NCBI GenBank assembly: GCA_965153355.1
Contig: OZ231128.1
Span: 15,066,001 to 15,130,000 of the forward strand
From: Flaccisagitta enflata
Lineage: Eukaryota; Chaetognatha; Sagittoidea; Aphragmophora
Reading direction: 5' to 3'
DNA length: 64,000 nucleotides
Part shown: in pieces, positions 61,722 to 64,000 of the stretch
Position numbering within the stretch: the stretch's first letter is position 1
Layout of the letters: each line of letters begins with the position of its first letter
Made by a program: the position numbers and the translations under genes
The notes under the pieces: generated by a model
Told to the model about the DNA's origin: nothing
What the model saw: the letters and a program-made list of their open reading frames with translations, nothing else
Databases searched by the model: none

Positions 61722-62013
61722 TTCTCTCTCTCTTTTTTTTCTCTCTCAATCACTTTTCCTCTCTCCTTTTCTCGAGCAGTACTTACGACTTTTTTTACTA
61801 CGGCGATTTGCCGCTCTTATTGGTAGAGTTGGGTGTTTGCAACTAAAAAAGTTGACAGACCTTGTGTTTCGTTAGTTTGCACAATTATTAAGGATGTAGT
61901 CACTGCCAAACAAATTTGACATTAACAAAATTGAAAATGAATGGAGCCAATTCATTTAGAAATAGGAGGAAAGAAAATCTCTTTCCTCATAACGGTACTT
62001 GGAAAGAAAATAG

Positions 62014-62046
<33 letters not shown>
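62014..62046. repeat. Short (GA)n array
   Basis: About 32 bp. Confidence 0.9.
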
Positions 62047-62049
<3 letters not shown>

Positions 62050-62284
62050 CCGATCGAGATGGTGTAGGGAAATCGGCGGAAATTCCTCACTGAACAAGAC
62101 GCCGTCGCAGCCACTGGACAATGTAAGATAAAGCAGGCCATCAAATTCAAGTTATAGCTTTTTTGTCTAGCAAGTGCTTTAAAGGTTGCTCATAGAATTT
62201 TGATGACGACATGGTTGCGATAACACGATGCGCCGCATGGTGCTTTATCTTGTAGTATCTGGGCTGACTAATATATGCACTACA

Positions 62285-62715
62285 GATAAAAGGACCTACC
62301 ACAGTTAGTGGCACGGTCATTTACATTTTAGGATTGTCAATTGAATTTGTGGATCTGATCCGTAAAATCTACTTCCTTATTGTAAAAATACACCCACTGT
62401 ATAACAGGACCTTTTCTTGTTTGTGCCACGGCTGACTGTGCCTGAGAATTGTCGATCAAATTTGCGGTTGTGAACCCTCAAATCTGCTACTGTAAAAAAT
62501 ACACCCACTGTATAACAAAATCTCTAGTTCATGCCACGGCCGTCCGTACTTGAGAATTGTCAATTGAATTTGTGGTTCCAAACTGTCAAATCAGCTCAGA
62601 TACTGTAAACAATACACCCACTGTATAACAAGACCTTCTCCAATTAGAACCATGCCTGTTTGTGTTTGAGAATTGTCGATTGAATTTACGCATGCAAGCT
62701 GTCAAATCAACTCTG
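62285..62715. repeat. Tandem repeat, ~115-120-bp unit, about four copies
   Basis: Each unit carries AATACACCCACTGTATAACA, then GCCACGG and GAGAATTGTCAATTGAATTT, with 15-25 percent divergence between units. Confidence 0.8.
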
Positions 62716-63118
62716 ATTACATCACATTCAGCTCGTCATTTATCATTATTCGCAAAACGTCCCTCTTTTTAGATGCGTCCTCAATCTTTAGAGTAGAGGT
62801 TGTGTCCGAAAGTCCAAAAGTCCAATGATCCGTCCGCATCCATATCAAGAAATTTTTTCCCTTGATTTTGAGGGGTCTGCTCTCAATTTCCTTATCTCTT
62901 TTTCTATCAAATGTTGTATCCTAAAGGGACGCATGTATTGGACATCTTTTGGCCTCGTTTCTCTTTTTTTCTGCTTCCTCCTTTTTTTCCCTCTTTTTTG
63001 CCCTTTTTGTTTTTTGCCCGTTTTGTTTTGTTTTCATTCCAGATCCTCTTCTTGTTCTTTCTGATTCAATTTAAACTTTTTTCTCGCTTTTCCCATTGAA
63101 CAGTCGCCAATCTGTCTA

Positions 63119-63240
63119 GTTTGGAGTGGGGCTCTGGTTGAGGGTGGAGTTCTGGTTGAAGGTGGGGCTCTGGTTGAAGGTGGGGCTCTGGTTGGGGGTT
63201 GGGCTCTTGTTGGGGGTGGAGTTCCCGTTGGGGGTGGGGC
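63119..63240. repeat. 18-bp minisatellite within a possible frame
   Basis: About six units of GGTGGGGCTCTGGTTGAA. On the minus strand (63066-63308) the frame reads His-Leu-Gln-Pro-Glu-Pro repeats with a basic start (MALPKRRSWKKSLKAKRN). It could be an exon, but nothing else supports that. Confidence 0.6.
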
Positions 63241-63308
63241 AAGTGTTTTGTCAAATTTCTTTTTGCTTTTAAAGATTTCTTCCAGCTCCTCCTCTTTGGC
63301 AAAGCCAA

Positions 63309-63965
63309 CTCTCTACAACCTCCTACAACCCCTTTAACCCCCTTTAACCCCCTATCCTAGTCCATCAAACGCCTCATCCAATTGGCTTCCCCATCTTTCC
63401 GCTTACATTTTGCCCTGAGCCGCGACTGATGCAGAAGTGTCATATACCACTTAGGGAACACCAATCACCCTCTGGGAAATTTTTTCGAAGGCAAAAAATT
63501 GATCTTTCCTTGTTAATATGCAACTCCTCTTTTGGTAAGATGTTGGTTTAATTCAATTGCCTTTTTTGAGAATGAAACTCAATTTGTTAGGCAACCCCTT
63601 GACCGATTAAGTTCAAATTTTACATGAATAAACTTCTTAAAAAATGCTGTCAAATGAGTCCAATCCCAACATTGTGGCTTTAATAGAAGATGATTTATGA
63701 TTTTCTAAAGATTTAAAAAATACATTAGTAAAATCACCCTTATATTTCGAGGGTTTCCCCCTTCTTCAGGGTCGTGGATCTGAATGAAAAAAACAAAATT
63801 TCATTTCATCATCAAGATTTCAAATGCATGGCCCCCTTTTATTTAAAAACCCTCTTCATTTAAAAAATGTAATGATTTAAGCAAAAAGCTATTGTGTTCA
63901 ATCTTTTAATCAAAGTGATATCAAAAGAAATTTTGCTTGAGATAACATGAATTGAATATGAATAT
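63309..63965. other. No feature recognised
   Basis: AT-rich DNA without a supported frame or repeat. Confidence 0.5.
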
Positions 63966-63969
63966 GAAA

Positions 63970-64000
63970 CACAAGGTCGTATACACAGCTACCAAATCAA
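63970..64000 (+). mobile_element. Helentron-like element, start only, cut by window end
   Basis: ACACAAGGTCGTATACACAG and GCTACC match the 5' end of the family. Confidence 0.6.

Noticed and set aside
63066-63308. Gene with His-Leu-Gln-Pro-Glu-Pro repeats
   Set aside because: The repeat is an 18-bp minisatellite in frame. There is no second exon, domain or paralogue to support coding, so it is listed as a repeat only.

Overview
The window looks like nuclear DNA of an animal, most likely a marine invertebrate; the species cannot be read from it. It is AT-rich and almost without genes. It holds very long microsatellites, an apurinic-endonuclease/reverse-transcriptase retrotransposon of the Jockey superfamily, a pogo-like transposase relic, hAT-like and TA-flanked MITEs, and about twenty copies of a short element with the architecture of a non-autonomous Helentron (HINE/DINE-like). 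No rRNA, intact tRNA, CRISPR or bacterial-style operon is present.

Layout. Bases ~105-3960 are an old, broken copy (copy 0) of a locus coding for a multi-pass membrane protein on the minus strand. A younger segmental duplication follows: copy A (~4640-27965) and copy B (~33510-49875), in the same orientation and separated by ~5.5 kb of MITEs and foldback elements. Each copy carries one open membrane-protein gene (5107-6030 in A, 33962-34882 in B), a 0.7 kb foldback, compound GA/GACA/GAAA arrays, several Helentron-like elements, a small two-helix membrane ORF and a pogo-like transposase pseudogene. From ~49.9 kb to the end there is only repeat-rich DNA: a hAT-like shell at 50887-53017, CT, GT and AAC arrays, minisatellite cassettes and nested MITEs.

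Comparing A with B acts as a genotype test. Where one copy is occupied and the other empty, target-site duplications can be read directly. Copy A alone has the 6.3 kb Jockey-like element (12-bp duplication, empty site in B). Copy B alone has two hAT-like insertions (8-bp duplications), a 440-bp insertion with an 8-bp duplication, and two minisatellite cassettes. Copy B also lacks a 3.8 kb segment that in A contains the N-terminal half of the transposase.

Two repeat systems deserve most attention. (1) A ~160-215 bp Helentron-like family has a 3'-terminal hairpin, an RGAC/GTCY tetranucleotide core and a subterminal 10-nt word that can pair with the hairpin strand; in the copies where both words are readable, the distinguishing tetranucleotide (GTGC, GGAC or AGAC) matches between the two ends. 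(2) A cassette family consists of a head, a GC hairpin arm, a 20- or 21-bp minisatellite and an inverted arm. B-versus-A occupancy shows that whole cassettes insert as units.
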